Below, piece by piece: positions 17,396 through 24,918 of a stretch of 39,309 bases of DNA (position 1 is the stretch's first letter; each line of letters opens with the position of its first letter). The DNA is taken from contig CAZXWK010000019.1 in the NCBI GenBank assembly GCA_964644675.1, forward strand, positions 1-39,309. The letters run 5' to 3'. The notes beneath the pieces are model-generated. The model made no database searches, was not told the origin of the DNA, and saw only the letters and a program-made list of their open reading frames with translations. The stretch comes from CAZXWK01 sp964644675. GTDB lineage: Bacteria > Actinomycetota > Coriobacteriia > Anaerosomatales > JAAXUF01. The position numbers were made by a program, and so were the translations under genes.

Positions 17396-18418
17396 GCGCT
17401 CGCCCGCCGCGGCCTTCGCGCCGTCGTCGGCCGCCCTGAGCGGGCTGTCGGCCTCCATGTGTTCGAGCACGAGTCGCCGCACGTCTTCTCGGCGGCGGTT
17501 GCTCCACTTCAGGTAGAGCGCGATCCGCTCCACGATCTCGGCGCCGACGAGCTCGTGGCGCGCGTAGGTGCTGCGGTCGGGCTTGTCTACGCGGACGAAC
17601 GGCTTTCCGACGTCGTGAAGCAGCGCGGCCCAGCGCAGGGTCACGTCGGGTGGCGTCGCTTCGACGACCGCGACGGTGTGCTCGAACAGCGTCCGGTCGT
17701 GGTAGCGCGAGTTCTGGTCGTAGCCCACCTGCAGCTGCAGCTCGGGGAGCAGGTAGCGCAGGACGCCGGTCTCGGCGAGGAGCCGCAGCCCGTAGCCGGC
17801 GGCGGGCCCGACGAGCAGGCGGTCGAGTTCGAGCACCCACCGCTCGCGTGCGACGCGCAGGATGCGGTGGGCGAGCCGCGGCATCGCCGCGACGGTCTCC
17901 TCGGCGACCGTGAAGTCGAGCTGCGACGCGAACCGCGCGGCACGCAGCATGCGCAGCGGGTCCTCGCGGAATCGCTCGCGCGCGTCGCCCACGGCCCTCA
18001 CGATCCGGCGCGCGATGTCGGCTTCGCCACTGAAGGGGTCGATCAGCTCGACGCCGTCGAGCGCCATCGCGTTGATGGTGAAGTCACGGCGGCTCAGGTC
18101 GTCGGCGAGCTCGCCGAGGAACTCCACCTGCGGCTTGCGGCTGTGCTCGGCGTACGACTCGGCCCGAAACGTCGTGATCTCGACGGCGTGTCCGTCGAGC
18201 CGAAAGGCGATGGTCCCGAAGCGCTTGCCCACCAGGTAGGGCCGGCGGCCGGCGGCCCGGATGAGCGACTCGACCGTGTCGGGGTCGAGCGGCGTGGCGA
18301 AGTCGAAGTCCTCGCACTCACGCCCCATGACCGCATCGCGCACCGACCCGCCCACGATGAAGACGGGGCTGACGATCGCCGAGACGGACTCGTATGCCTC
18401 GCGTGCCTCCATGCGCAC
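17366..18418 (-). CDS. tRNA nucleotidyltransferase (CCA-adding type) with HD domain, short C-terminus
   Basis: 350-residue class II poly(A) polymerase/CCA-adding enzyme relative. N-terminal nucleotidyltransferase motifs are intact: FIVGGSVRDAVMGRECEDFD (GG loop and Asp pair), RRDFTINAMA and EDPLRMLRAARFASQLDF. The HD domain follows with FEHT and LLHDVGKP. Family members with an HD domain usually run to 430-480 residues; here the frame stops soon after LVLEHM, and the last residues are encoded opposite the coaX 3' end, so the usual C-terminal helices are missing. It may still act as a CCA-adding enzyme, since catalytic residues are N-terminal. Start ATG 18418 or ATG 18412. Confidence 0.85.
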   Translation of the reverse strand: MRMEAREAYESVSAIVSPVFIVGGSVRDAVMGRECEDFDFATPLDPDTVESLIRAAGRRPYLVGKRFGTIAFRLDGHAVEITTFRAESYAEHSRKPQVEFLGELADDLSRRDFTINAMALDGVELIDPFSGEADIARRIVRAVGDARERFREDPLRMLRAARFASQLDFTVAEETVAAMPRLAHRILRVARERWVLELDRLLVGPAAGYGLRLLAETGVLRYLLPELQLQVGYDQNSRYHDRTLFEHTVAVVEATPPDVTLRWAALLHDVGKPFVRVDKPDRSTYARHELVGAEIVERIALYLKWSNRRREDVRRLVLEHMEADSPLRAADDGAKAAAGERLPVAGVDDP

Positions 18419-18558
18419 CCCCGTCGTGTGTGTTCCACCATAGCCCAGGCGCCTGGCGGGTATAGCCTGAGGAGGGGATGTGCGTCGTGGGCGTGAAGCA
18501 GATGCGCTGACGGCATCAGGTGCGCCCGTGTCGGGCGACCGTCGAGGGGGGATCGGCC

Positions 18559-19353
18559 GTGTCGAAGCCGGACAAGCCCACTGCGAGCCAGGTGAACCGC
18601 GAGTTCCGCGAGGATGCCGACCGGGTGCTCGGCGTCGACGACGAGTCGCTGCGCAAGCGAGAGGCCGATCGCCGCGGCGCCCGGCTCAAGTCCGAGGGCG
18701 GGCTGAAGAGCCGGCTCGACACGTTCTGGGGATACCTGTGGCTGCGTTCCGCCTACAGCGACGTTGCGGATCCCGAGCCCGACGACGAGACCCACGAGAG
18801 CAACATGTCCATGGTCTGGTTCGGCATCATGGTCGTGTTCGCTCTGCTCATCGTCGCGCTCGGCTGGTACGTGCTCGGCGTGCGGTCGAAGGATCCCACC
18901 ACCGCGATCAAGTACCCGAGCACGGGTACGCAGCGATCGGCGACGAGCGGCGGGAACACGTCACCGGCGTCAACTGGTGGGGGATCCGATTCGGAGGCCG
19001 CCAAGCCGCGCCGGTGGCTGATCGTCGCTGACACTCCGCTCTACGGAAAGCGGCCGCAGTTCACGATCGAGCTCAAGGGAGACGGCCTGTCCGGGGACGC
19101 TGTGTGGCTCGAGCCTCCCGGCGGGACCGGCACCTACGAGTGGTCGGGCGACGACGTGGTCGTCAAGCTCGTGCAGCAGACGACCTACACGCCCGGCAAG
19201 ACGTTCCCGCAACACTTCGAGATCAGGATGACCAAGCAGGCCGACGGTTCGCTGAGCGGCCAGATGCTCAGCGAGTTCTGGGAGTACAGCGGCGAGAAGG
19301 GGCTCGTGCTCAAGGGCCTCCAGCCGTGGCCGGCGGTCGGCGAGCCGAAGTAG
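18559..19353 (+). CDS. Single-pass membrane protein of unknown function
   Basis: 264 residues. Layout: polar, charged cytoplasmic part 1-83 with a helical, Lys/Arg/Glu-rich stretch; one membrane helix about 84-107 (MVWFGIMVVFALLIVALGWY); Ser/Thr/Gly linker 115-142; then a soluble domain about 143-264 rich in beta-type patterns (PRRWLIVADTPLYGKRPQFT, TGTYEWSGDDVVVKLVQQTT). Positive-inside bias suggests the C-terminal domain is outside. No Cys and no recognisable catalytic motif in the outer domain. GTG 18559 follows GAGGGGGGA at six bases. I do not recognise a family. It is followed by the regulator gene, which has its own promoter. Confidence 0.7.
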   Translation: MSKPDKPTASQVNREFREDADRVLGVDDESLRKREADRRGARLKSEGGLKSRLDTFWGYLWLRSAYSDVADPEPDDETHESNMSMVWFGIMVVFALLIVALGWYVLGVRSKDPTTAIKYPSTGTQRSATSGGNTSPASTGGGSDSEAAKPRRWLIVADTPLYGKRPQFTIELKGDGLSGDAVWLEPPGGTGTYEWSGDDVVVKLVQQTTYTPGKTFPQHFEIRMTKQADGSLSGQMLSEFWEYSGEKGLVLKGLQPWPAVGEPK

Positions 19354-19375
19354 CCAGCGCACCCCACCGTTCCCC

Positions 19376-19405
19376 TATACTCGGTGTGCACATGATTGTG
19401 TACAC
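19376..19405 (+). promoter_or_regulatory. Promoter -10 with palindromic operator
   Basis: TATACT (19376-19381) is followed three bases later by the inverted repeat GTGTGCACA - TGAT - TGTGTACAC (19384-19405), 8 of 9 arm bases pairing. The palindrome covers the predicted transcription start (about 19388), the usual place for a repressor site. The gene downstream encodes a DNA-binding protein, so autoregulation is the simplest reading. Confidence 0.65.
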
Positions 19406-19446
19406 GCGTCCCGGCGACGCGTCGGCGGCGCCCAGGGGGGTCACGG

Positions 19447-20061
19447 GTGAGGCTCTACCGGATCGGCGAGAAGGTCGTGAGCGAAGACAAGCTGCACGAC
19501 GCCATCGCGGCGATACTCGAGGAGCGCGAGTCTGGCGCCACGCAGGAAGACGTCGCACGCTCGCATAAGGTGCAGCGCTCGTTCGTATCCTTCCTCGAGA
19601 CGCTCGGCGAGGTCCGGCGCGGCGACCGCGTGGCGCTGGTCGGTTTCCCGGTCGCCAACGCCGAGGAGGTCAAGCTCCTCGCCGAGAAGCACGCGGTCGA
19701 TTTCGTGCTCGTGCTTTCGCAGGAGGAGCGAGAGCTCATCGAGTCCGGTGACGCGACGCGCGTCTTCAACCAGCTTCTCGAGACGATCGCCGTTCTGCGC
19801 GACTACGACACCCTGGTGCTCCTCGCGAGCGACTGGCGCATCAAGACCATGGAGAAGATCCTCGGCACCGAGGTCGTCGGCATCCCGCTGGGCGCGAGCC
19901 CGCTGCGCACCGACGTCGCCGTCGACCTCGAGGAGCTCGACCGCGTCCTCGACGGCGTCATGTCCGCGCGACGGGGCCGTTCGGGCCAGGGTCGCGTGGG
20001 AACCGCTCTCGACAAGGCCGCAGAACTCACCCGGAGGTGGGACCCATCAAGGAAGTCGTGA
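19447..20061 (+). CDS. Predicted HTH transcriptional regulator of unknown target
   Basis: 204 residues. A helix-turn-helix is likely at about 31-52 (ATQEDVARSHKVQRSFVSFL), inside a conserved N-terminal block, followed by an alpha/beta domain with repeated strand patterns (RGDRVALVGFPVANAEEVKL, HAVDFVLVLS, YDTLVLLASDWRIKTMEKIL, TEVVGIPLG) that looks like a small-molecule-sensing Rossmann-like fold. I recall similar proteins next to the same downstream partner in Firmicutes, where they are called transcriptional regulators. GTG 19447 has AGGGGGG six bases upstream. The promoter carries a palindrome that this protein may bind. Its stop overlaps the next gene by 4 bases. Confidence 0.65.
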   Translation: MRLYRIGEKVVSEDKLHDAIAAILEERESGATQEDVARSHKVQRSFVSFLETLGEVRRGDRVALVGFPVANAEEVKLLAEKHAVDFVLVLSQEERELIESGDATRVFNQLLETIAVLRDYDTLVLLASDWRIKTMEKILGTEVVGIPLGASPLRTDVAVDLEELDRVLDGVMSARRGRSGQGRVGTALDKAAELTRRWDPSRKS

Positions 20062-20990
20062 GCGTCTCGATCGGCTCGTCCTCGCGCGATCACGAGGTCG
20101 AGATCGACCTGCTCGGCGAGCGTTTTCGCATCCGCCGAGAAGGACATGACGGCGACCTGACCGCCGCCGCCGCCCGGTTCGCCGAGCTCGATGGCGCCGT
20201 CGACGCGTTCGGCATGGGCGGTATCGACATCTACCTGCGCGCCGACGGGCGCAAGTACTTCTTCCGAGACGCCAAGAAGCTCGTCAAGGGTGTCAGCAAG
20301 ACCCCGGTCGTCGACGGCAGCGGGCTCAAAGGCCCGGTCGAGGGCTCGACCGTGGACTATCTCGTCAACGAGTGCGGCCTCACGCTGAAGGGCAAGAAGG
20401 TGCTGACCTGCTCGGCGGTGGACCGGTGGGGCATGACCGAGGCGCTTCAGAAGGCAGGCACCGAGCAGGTCTTCGGCGACCTCATCTACGCCATCGACGT
20501 GCCCATCCTGATCAAGCGGTGGGGCTCGCTCAAGCTGCTCGTCCGGCTGCTGACGCCACTCGTCGCGCAGCTGCCGTTCTCGGTGCTCTACCCGACGGGC
20601 AGCTCGCAGGACAAGGAGCCCAAGCCCAACCCGCGCATGGAGAAGCTCTACGCGTGGGCCGACATCATCGCGGGCGACTGGCAGTACGTGAAGAAGTTCA
20701 TGCCTGCCGACATGAGCGGCAAGTGGATCATCACCAACACCACCACGCCGGCCGACGTCGAGCTCGCCCGCAGCCGCGGCGTCGAGCTGTTCGTGACGTC
20801 GACGCCGCGACTCGAGGGGCGTTCGTTCGGCACGAACGTCATCGAGGCGACGATGGTGGCGCTCGACGGGGCGGAGGGCGAGCTCTCGCCCCAGCGCTAC
20901 CGCGAGCTGCTCGACAGCGTCGGTTTCAAGCCCGATGTCCAGTGGCTGCAGAGGCCGGAAGCCGGCTCGCCGGACGCCGCCGGGGCCTAG
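20058..20990 (+). CDS. Conserved protein of unknown function (family sometimes labelled quinate 5-dehydrogenase)
   Basis: 310 residues, no signal peptide or membrane helix apparent. It starts with a beta-rich block (VSVSIGSSSRDHEVEIDLLG), then FGMGGIDIYL, DAKKLVKGVSKTPVVDGSGL, GKKVLTCSAVDRWGMTEALQ (a Rossmann-like turn) and ADIIAGDWQYVKKFMPADMS, and ends with TPRLEGRSFGTNVIEATMVA. From memory this matches a conserved Firmicutes family carrying the name quinate 5-dehydrogenase; nothing visible supports that reaction and there are no shikimate genes nearby. GTG 20058 overlaps the regulator stop (GTGA) with AAGGAAG just before it; GTG 20037 is an alternative. The tight coupling to the regulator says they act together. 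A terminator hairpin follows at 21092. Confidence 0.6.
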   Translation: MSVSIGSSSRDHEVEIDLLGERFRIRREGHDGDLTAAAARFAELDGAVDAFGMGGIDIYLRADGRKYFFRDAKKLVKGVSKTPVVDGSGLKGPVEGSTVDYLVNECGLTLKGKKVLTCSAVDRWGMTEALQKAGTEQVFGDLIYAIDVPILIKRWGSLKLLVRLLTPLVAQLPFSVLYPTGSSQDKEPKPNPRMEKLYAWADIIAGDWQYVKKFMPADMSGKWIITNTTTPADVELARSRGVELFVTSTPRLEGRSFGTNVIEATMVALDGAEGELSPQRYRELLDSVGFKPDVQWLQRPEAGSPDAAGA

Positions 20991-21091
20991 GCCGCTCTCA
21001 CCCGCCGAGACGTGCCGCCGCCAACCTCGTGAGCGGCGCATTCTTGGCACCGCCTTCGCTCACTTCGCGGGGGTGTGCGCGAGCCCGCCGG

Positions 21092-21112
21092 ACGAGCCCT
21101 TCTCGGGCTCGT
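21092..21112 (+). terminator. Hairpin ending the regulator/enzyme unit
   Basis: ACGAGCCC - TTCTC - GGGCTCGT, a perfect 8-bp stem about 100 bases after the previous stop and 31 bases before the ccmE -10 box. The rest of the 271-base gap (20991-21261) holds the ccmE promoter and leader. Confidence 0.55.
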
Positions 21113-21142
21113 TGCGTATGGCATCGAGGGCGGGTTCGGTGC

Positions 21143-21163
21143 TAGTATCCGAGTGTTCAGGCA
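21143..21163 (+). promoter_or_regulatory. ccmE promoter -10 with element shared with hemA
   Basis: TAGTAT (21143-21148) is followed directly by CCGAGTGTTCAGGCA (21149-21163). The hemA promoter has TAGAAT followed by CCGAGCGTTCAGGCA; 19 of 21 bases are identical and in the same register. The predicted start of transcription falls on the G of GTTCAGGCA in both. No clear -35 is seen here. The leader to the ccmE start is about 107 bases and contains small GC hairpins (21189-21204; 21230-21240). Confidence 0.65.
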
Positions 21164-21261
21164 AGCGGCAGGTACAGCGGAGCGTCCAGCGCGCAACAGC
21201 GCGCCTCGCCCCCTTGTCCTCCGGCGTGTGCCCTACGGGCGCTGCGAAGGAGTGAGAGCAC

Positions 21262-21948
21262 GTGAACAAGCGCGCTAGGATGCGTCTCATCGGCGTGACC
21301 GCGGTCATCCTGATCGCGATCGCGGCGGTGGTACTGCTGACCGGCAACAAGCAGGGTGCGGTCTACACCACGGTCCCTAAGGTCGTCGAGGACAAGACCC
21401 TCGAAGGCAAGCGGGTCAAGGTCGGCGGCACCGTGGTCGAGGGCTCGTGGGACAAGAAGTCCAACCCCATGAAGTTCGAGATCCGCGACGAGGCCGACAA
21501 GGCCGCCACCGGCCCGACCCTCAAGGTCGTCTACACCGGCGCGGTCCCCTCGACCTTTGGTGACGGCGTCGTCGCTATCGTCACCGGCGTGCTCGAGGGC
21601 GACACGATCAAGGCCACCGAGATGATCACCAAGTGCCCCTCGAAGTACGAGTCGGCACAGGGCGCGATCCCCATCGGCGATCTGCTCGGCAAGGGTGAGT
21701 CGATGGTGGGCAAGCCCGTTCGGGCGACCGGCTACGTCAAGGCCGGCACCATCGCCGATGCGACCGCCGGAGACCGGTTCGTCGTCGCCGAGAGCGCGGA
21801 CGGATCGGGCAAGACCGTCGCCGTCGTCTTCTCGGGCGCCCTGCCGTCGGGGATGAAGGACGGCGCGCAGGTCGTCATCGCGGGCGAGGTCGACGACGCG
21901 GGCAAGTTCATCGCCACGAGCGTCGCGCTCGAGCAGAGCCAGAAGTAG
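21262..21948 (+). CDS. ccmE: Cytochrome c heme chaperone CcmE, CxxxY type with tandem OB domains
   Basis: Periplasm-facing heme chaperone that receives heme from CcmABCD and hands it to CcmF. 228 residues: N-terminal membrane anchor 8-27, OB-fold domain about 38-123, heme motif CPSKY at Cys125-Tyr129. This is the CxxxY variant in place of the classical HxxxY, known from archaea and some anaerobes. Unusually a second OB-like domain follows (about 140-224: MVGKPVRATGYVKAG, TVAVVFSGALPSGMKDGAQV) that parallels the first (LEGKRVKVGGTVVEG, LKVVYTGAVPSTFGDGVVAI), i.e. an internal duplication without a second heme motif. GTG 21262 follows GAAGGAG. First gene of the ccm set. Confidence 0.9.
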   Translation: MNKRARMRLIGVTAVILIAIAAVVLLTGNKQGAVYTTVPKVVEDKTLEGKRVKVGGTVVEGSWDKKSNPMKFEIRDEADKAATGPTLKVVYTGAVPSTFGDGVVAIVTGVLEGDTIKATEMITKCPSKYESAQGAIPIGDLLGKGESMVGKPVRATGYVKAGTIADATAGDRFVVAESADGSGKTVAVVFSGALPSGMKDGAQVVIAGEVDDAGKFIATSVALEQSQK

Positions 21949-21959
21949 CGGGCAGTCAC

Positions 21960-21989
21960 CGGCGCCGGGCCAGAATGGGTCCGGCGCCG
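21960..21989 (+). terminator. Hairpin between ccmE and ccmF
   Basis: CGGCGCCGGGCC, loop AGAATG, GGTCCGGCGCCG: 12-bp stem with one G-T wobble, followed by TTTCGC, 12 bases after the ccmE stop and 29 before ccmF. It looks like an intrinsic terminator, so ccmE may be made in excess over ccmFABC, or the stem stabilises a processed ccmE message. Confidence 0.6.
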
Positions 21990-22018
21990 TTTCGCACACC
22001 TACGAACGGAGTCGATGG

Positions 22019-24181
22019 ATGGTAACGCTGGGGTCGGTGTCACTCGGGATCGCGCTACTCGCGTCAGTGGTCGCGATCGGGGCGCTCATCACCGGGCGCA
22101 TGATGGGCCAGAAGGAGGGTGAGGGGGTCACCAACATCGGCTACATCGCCACCTTCGTGGCGATGGCGGCTCTGACCGTCTCCATCCTCATCATGATCAC
22201 GGCGTTCTTCCGCCAGGACTTCACGTTCGACTACGTCGCGCTCAACCACAGCACCGACGTCTCGAGCCTCGCCTGGCTCTACAAGCTCTCGGGCCTGTGG
22301 GCGGGTCGCGAGGGCTCGTTCCTGTTCTGGGCCTGGCTGCTCTCGCTGTTCGCGTCGTGGGTGGCGTGGCGCAGGCTCGAGTTCACCGACGAGCTCTCGA
22401 ACATGGGTCTCATGGTGACCAACGTCGTCCTGACGCTCTTCGTGGGCGGCATGATGTTCTCGGAGCCGAACAACCCCTTCAAGGTGACGCCCGCCGAGTT
22501 CCTCAACCCGCAGACCGGAGAGCTGATCGGTCAAGCGGCCTCGTACGGCATGAATCCGCTGCTGCAGCACTGGGCGATGATCCTGCACCCGCCGACACTG
22601 TTCATCGGCTACGCCGGCCTGACGATCCCGTTCGCGTTCGCCGTCGCCGCGCTCATCGTCAACGACGGCTCGAAGAAGTGGGTCGAGATCGTCGACCGCA
22701 TCACCATCTTCTCGTGGCTGTTCCTGGGCATCGGCATCGGCCTGGGCGCCATCTGGGCGTACGTCGTCCTGGGCTGGGGCGGCTACTGGGCGTGGGACCC
22801 GGTGGAGAACGCCTCGCTGCTCCCGTGGCTCACGGGCGTCGGGCTCATCCACAGCTTCACGGTCTACCGCCGGCGTGACGCGTTCAAGAGCTGGTCGGTG
22901 GTCCTCGCGTCGTTCACCTTCGCGCTGGTCATCCTCGGCACGTTCATCACGCGTTCCGGCGCGTTCCAGTCGGTCCACGCGTTCGAGTCAGACCCCGTGT
23001 CCTTCTACCTGTTCCTCGGCATGATCCTCACGGCCGCGGTCATCGGCGTCGTCGGACCGCTGCTTCGCCGAGAGACGCTCAAGAGCGCCTACGAGTTCGA
23101 GTCGCTGACGAGCAAGGAGGCCGCGTACTACTTCAACAACGTGATCATGCTCGTCGCCGGTCTGCTGGTCGCCTACCTCACGATCACGTCCGGCCTGCCC
23201 AAGTGGTTGCCGCTGGGCGGGCAGTCGATCCCGGCGACCACGTTCGATACCGTCGCGCGTCCGGTCGGCATCCTCTACCTGCTCATCCTCGCGGTCTGCC
23301 CGCTGCTCGCGTGGCGCCAGACCGATCTTGCGACCCTGTGGAAGCGCCTCATGTGGCCGCTCGTGGGGGGCGTCGTCATCTTCGGGCTGCTCATGCTCGA
23401 CTACTTCAAGACGCTCAAGCCGATCTACGACATCATGGTCAAGCTCGCGGCGACCGGTAACGAGGCCGGCGCGAAGATGGCCTCGGCGGGTCCCGCGGTC
23501 TACTACAACGGCATGGCCATCGCCGGCCTGTTCGTCGCCTCGCTGCTCATCGCCACGCAGACCTCGATCTTCATCGAGGGTGCGCGCAAGCGCTCCGCCG
23601 CCAAGGGCGAGAACTTCTTCGCCTCGCTGTGGTCGATCCTGACCAAGGCGCGCACCGCGTCGGGCGGGTACCTGAGCCACATCGGCATGGGCATCATCCT
23701 GATCGGCCTGGTCGGCTCGGCGATGTTCGTGCTCGATCAGACGTACCAGGTCAAGGACACCAAGGGCGAGTCGTTCACGGTGGACCAGTACACGTTCACC
23801 TACCAGGGTCCCAAGAACCAGACGCTGGCCAACGGCAACAACATCCAGAGCGCCGTGCTTGCGGTCTCTCGCGGCGGCAAGCAGATCGGCACGATCGAGC
23901 CCGGCATGACCGAGTTCGTGAACCAGCAGCAGACGCGCCTTGATGCCAAGGTCCTCTCCGAGCCGCTGCGCGACATCTTCGTGGTGTTCCAGGGCGTCCA
24001 GGACAACCAGCTGGTGATCAACGTGAAGATCAACCCGCTCATCTGGTTCTCGTGGGGCGGCTTCATCCTGCTGCTCATCGGTACCACGCTCGCGGCGTGG
24101 CCCAAGGCCGGGCCGCGCGAGCTGCCTGCGTCCGCACCGGTCCGCAAGGGTGCCGGCAAGGCCAAGGCGGCGTCGCGGTAG
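22019..24181 (+). CDS. ccmF: Cytochrome c heme lyase subunit CcmF
   Basis: Large polytopic membrane protein (720 residues) that takes heme from CcmE and ligates it to apocytochrome c. The heme-handling protein signature is intact: WGWGGYWAWDPVENASLLPW (the WWD domain), with conserved His motifs MILHPPTLFIGYAGL and LIHSFTVYRRRD, and GAFQSVHAF. About 15 hydrophobic segments, with a soluble loop near 575-675 before the last helix, then a basic tail. ATG 22019 has GGAG seven bases upstream. CcmG, CcmH and CcmI partners are not in the window. Confidence 0.95.
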   Translation: MVTLGSVSLGIALLASVVAIGALITGRMMGQKEGEGVTNIGYIATFVAMAALTVSILIMITAFFRQDFTFDYVALNHSTDVSSLAWLYKLSGLWAGREGSFLFWAWLLSLFASWVAWRRLEFTDELSNMGLMVTNVVLTLFVGGMMFSEPNNPFKVTPAEFLNPQTGELIGQAASYGMNPLLQHWAMILHPPTLFIGYAGLTIPFAFAVAALIVNDGSKKWVEIVDRITIFSWLFLGIGIGLGAIWAYVVLGWGGYWAWDPVENASLLPWLTGVGLIHSFTVYRRRDAFKSWSVVLASFTFALVILGTFITRSGAFQSVHAFESDPVSFYLFLGMILTAAVIGVVGPLLRRETLKSAYEFESLTSKEAAYYFNNVIMLVAGLLVAYLTITSGLPKWLPLGGQSIPATTFDTVARPVGILYLLILAVCPLLAWRQTDLATLWKRLMWPLVGGVVIFGLLMLDYFKTLKPIYDIMVKLAATGNEAGAKMASAGPAVYYNGMAIAGLFVASLLIATQTSIFIEGARKRSAAKGENFFASLWSILTKARTASGGYLSHIGMGIILIGLVGSAMFVLDQTYQVKDTKGESFTVDQYTFTYQGPKNQTLANGNNIQSAVLAVSRGGKQIGTIEPGMTEFVNQQQTRLDAKVLSEPLRDIFVVFQGVQDNQLVINVKINPLIWFSWGGFILLLIGTTLAAWPKAGPRELPASAPVRKGAGKAKAASR

Positions 24182-24184
24182 CGT

Positions 24185-24916
24185 ATGGCTGAGCCTCAGA
24201 CGACAGATCTGGCACTGGAGGTCCGGGACGTCTCCCGGACCTTCGGCGCGCGTAAGGCGCTCGACAAGGTGAGCTTCGAGCTGCCTCGCGGCGCGTTCCT
24301 CTCGATCTTCGGCCCCAACGGCGCCGGCAAGACGACGCTGCTCAAGGTGCTCTCGACGCTCTCGAGCGCGTCGAAGGGCGAGGCGAAGGTGCTCGGCCTC
24401 GACACCGTCCAGGACGCGTTCGAGCTGCGCGACCGGATCGGGTTCATCAGCCACAACCCGCTGCTCTACCCGGACCTCACCGCCGAGGAGAACCTCGAGT
24501 TCTTCGCCGACCTCTACTGCATCGACAACCCCAAGGAGCGCATCCGGGAGTTGCTGACCGCGGTCGAGCTCGACCACCGGCGGCTCGACGCGGTCTCGAC
24601 GTTCTCGCGCGGCATGACGCAGCGTCTCTCGATCGCCCGCGCGCTGTTGCACCACCCCGACGTCATCTTCCTTGACGAGCCGTACTCGGGACTCGATCCG
24701 CACGCGATGGACATTCTCGACTCGCTCATCGCGTCCGTCCGCTCCGAGCACACCTTCGTGATGATCAGTCACGATCTCGCCAAGGGCCTCGAGCTGTGCA
24801 GCCACGCGCTCATCCTCGCGAAGGGCAAGGTCGTCCTGTTCGCCGAGAAGGAAGCGATCGATCCGGACGAGTTCACCTCCACCTACCGACAGACCGTCGG
24901 CATGGGGGTGTCGTAG
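24185..24916 (+). CDS. ccmA: Heme ABC exporter ATP-binding subunit CcmA
   Basis: Cytoplasmic ATPase of the CcmABCD complex that releases holo-CcmE. 243 residues with Walker A GPNGAGKTT, Q-loop region FISHNPLLYPDLT, ABC signature (FSRGMTQRLSIARAL, a variant of LSGGQ), Walker B VIFLDEPYSGLD and switch His MISHD. The assignment to CcmA rather than a general ABC ATPase rests on the neighbours ccmF, ccmB and ccmC. ATG 24185 is three bases after the ccmF stop and two bases before the ccmB gene there is only its own stop context, so the genes are one unit. Confidence 0.9.
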   Translation: MAEPQTTDLALEVRDVSRTFGARKALDKVSFELPRGAFLSIFGPNGAGKTTLLKVLSTLSSASKGEAKVLGLDTVQDAFELRDRIGFISHNPLLYPDLTAEENLEFFADLYCIDNPKERIRELLTAVELDHRRLDAVSTFSRGMTQRLSIARALLHHPDVIFLDEPYSGLDPHAMDILDSLIASVRSEHTFVMISHDLAKGLELCSHALILAKGKVVLFAEKEAIDPDEFTSTYRQTVGMGVS

Positions 24917-24918
24917 CG

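Noticed and set aside
20935..21255. Open frame of 106 codons over the gap after the 20058-20990 gene
   Set aside because: Basic, Pro/Ser/Arg-rich translation without ribosome site, overlapping the terminator hairpin and ccmE promoter.
24796..24918. Longer N-terminus for CcmB
   Set aside because: It overlaps the ccmA coding end in another frame; ATG 24919 gives the standard CcmB start.
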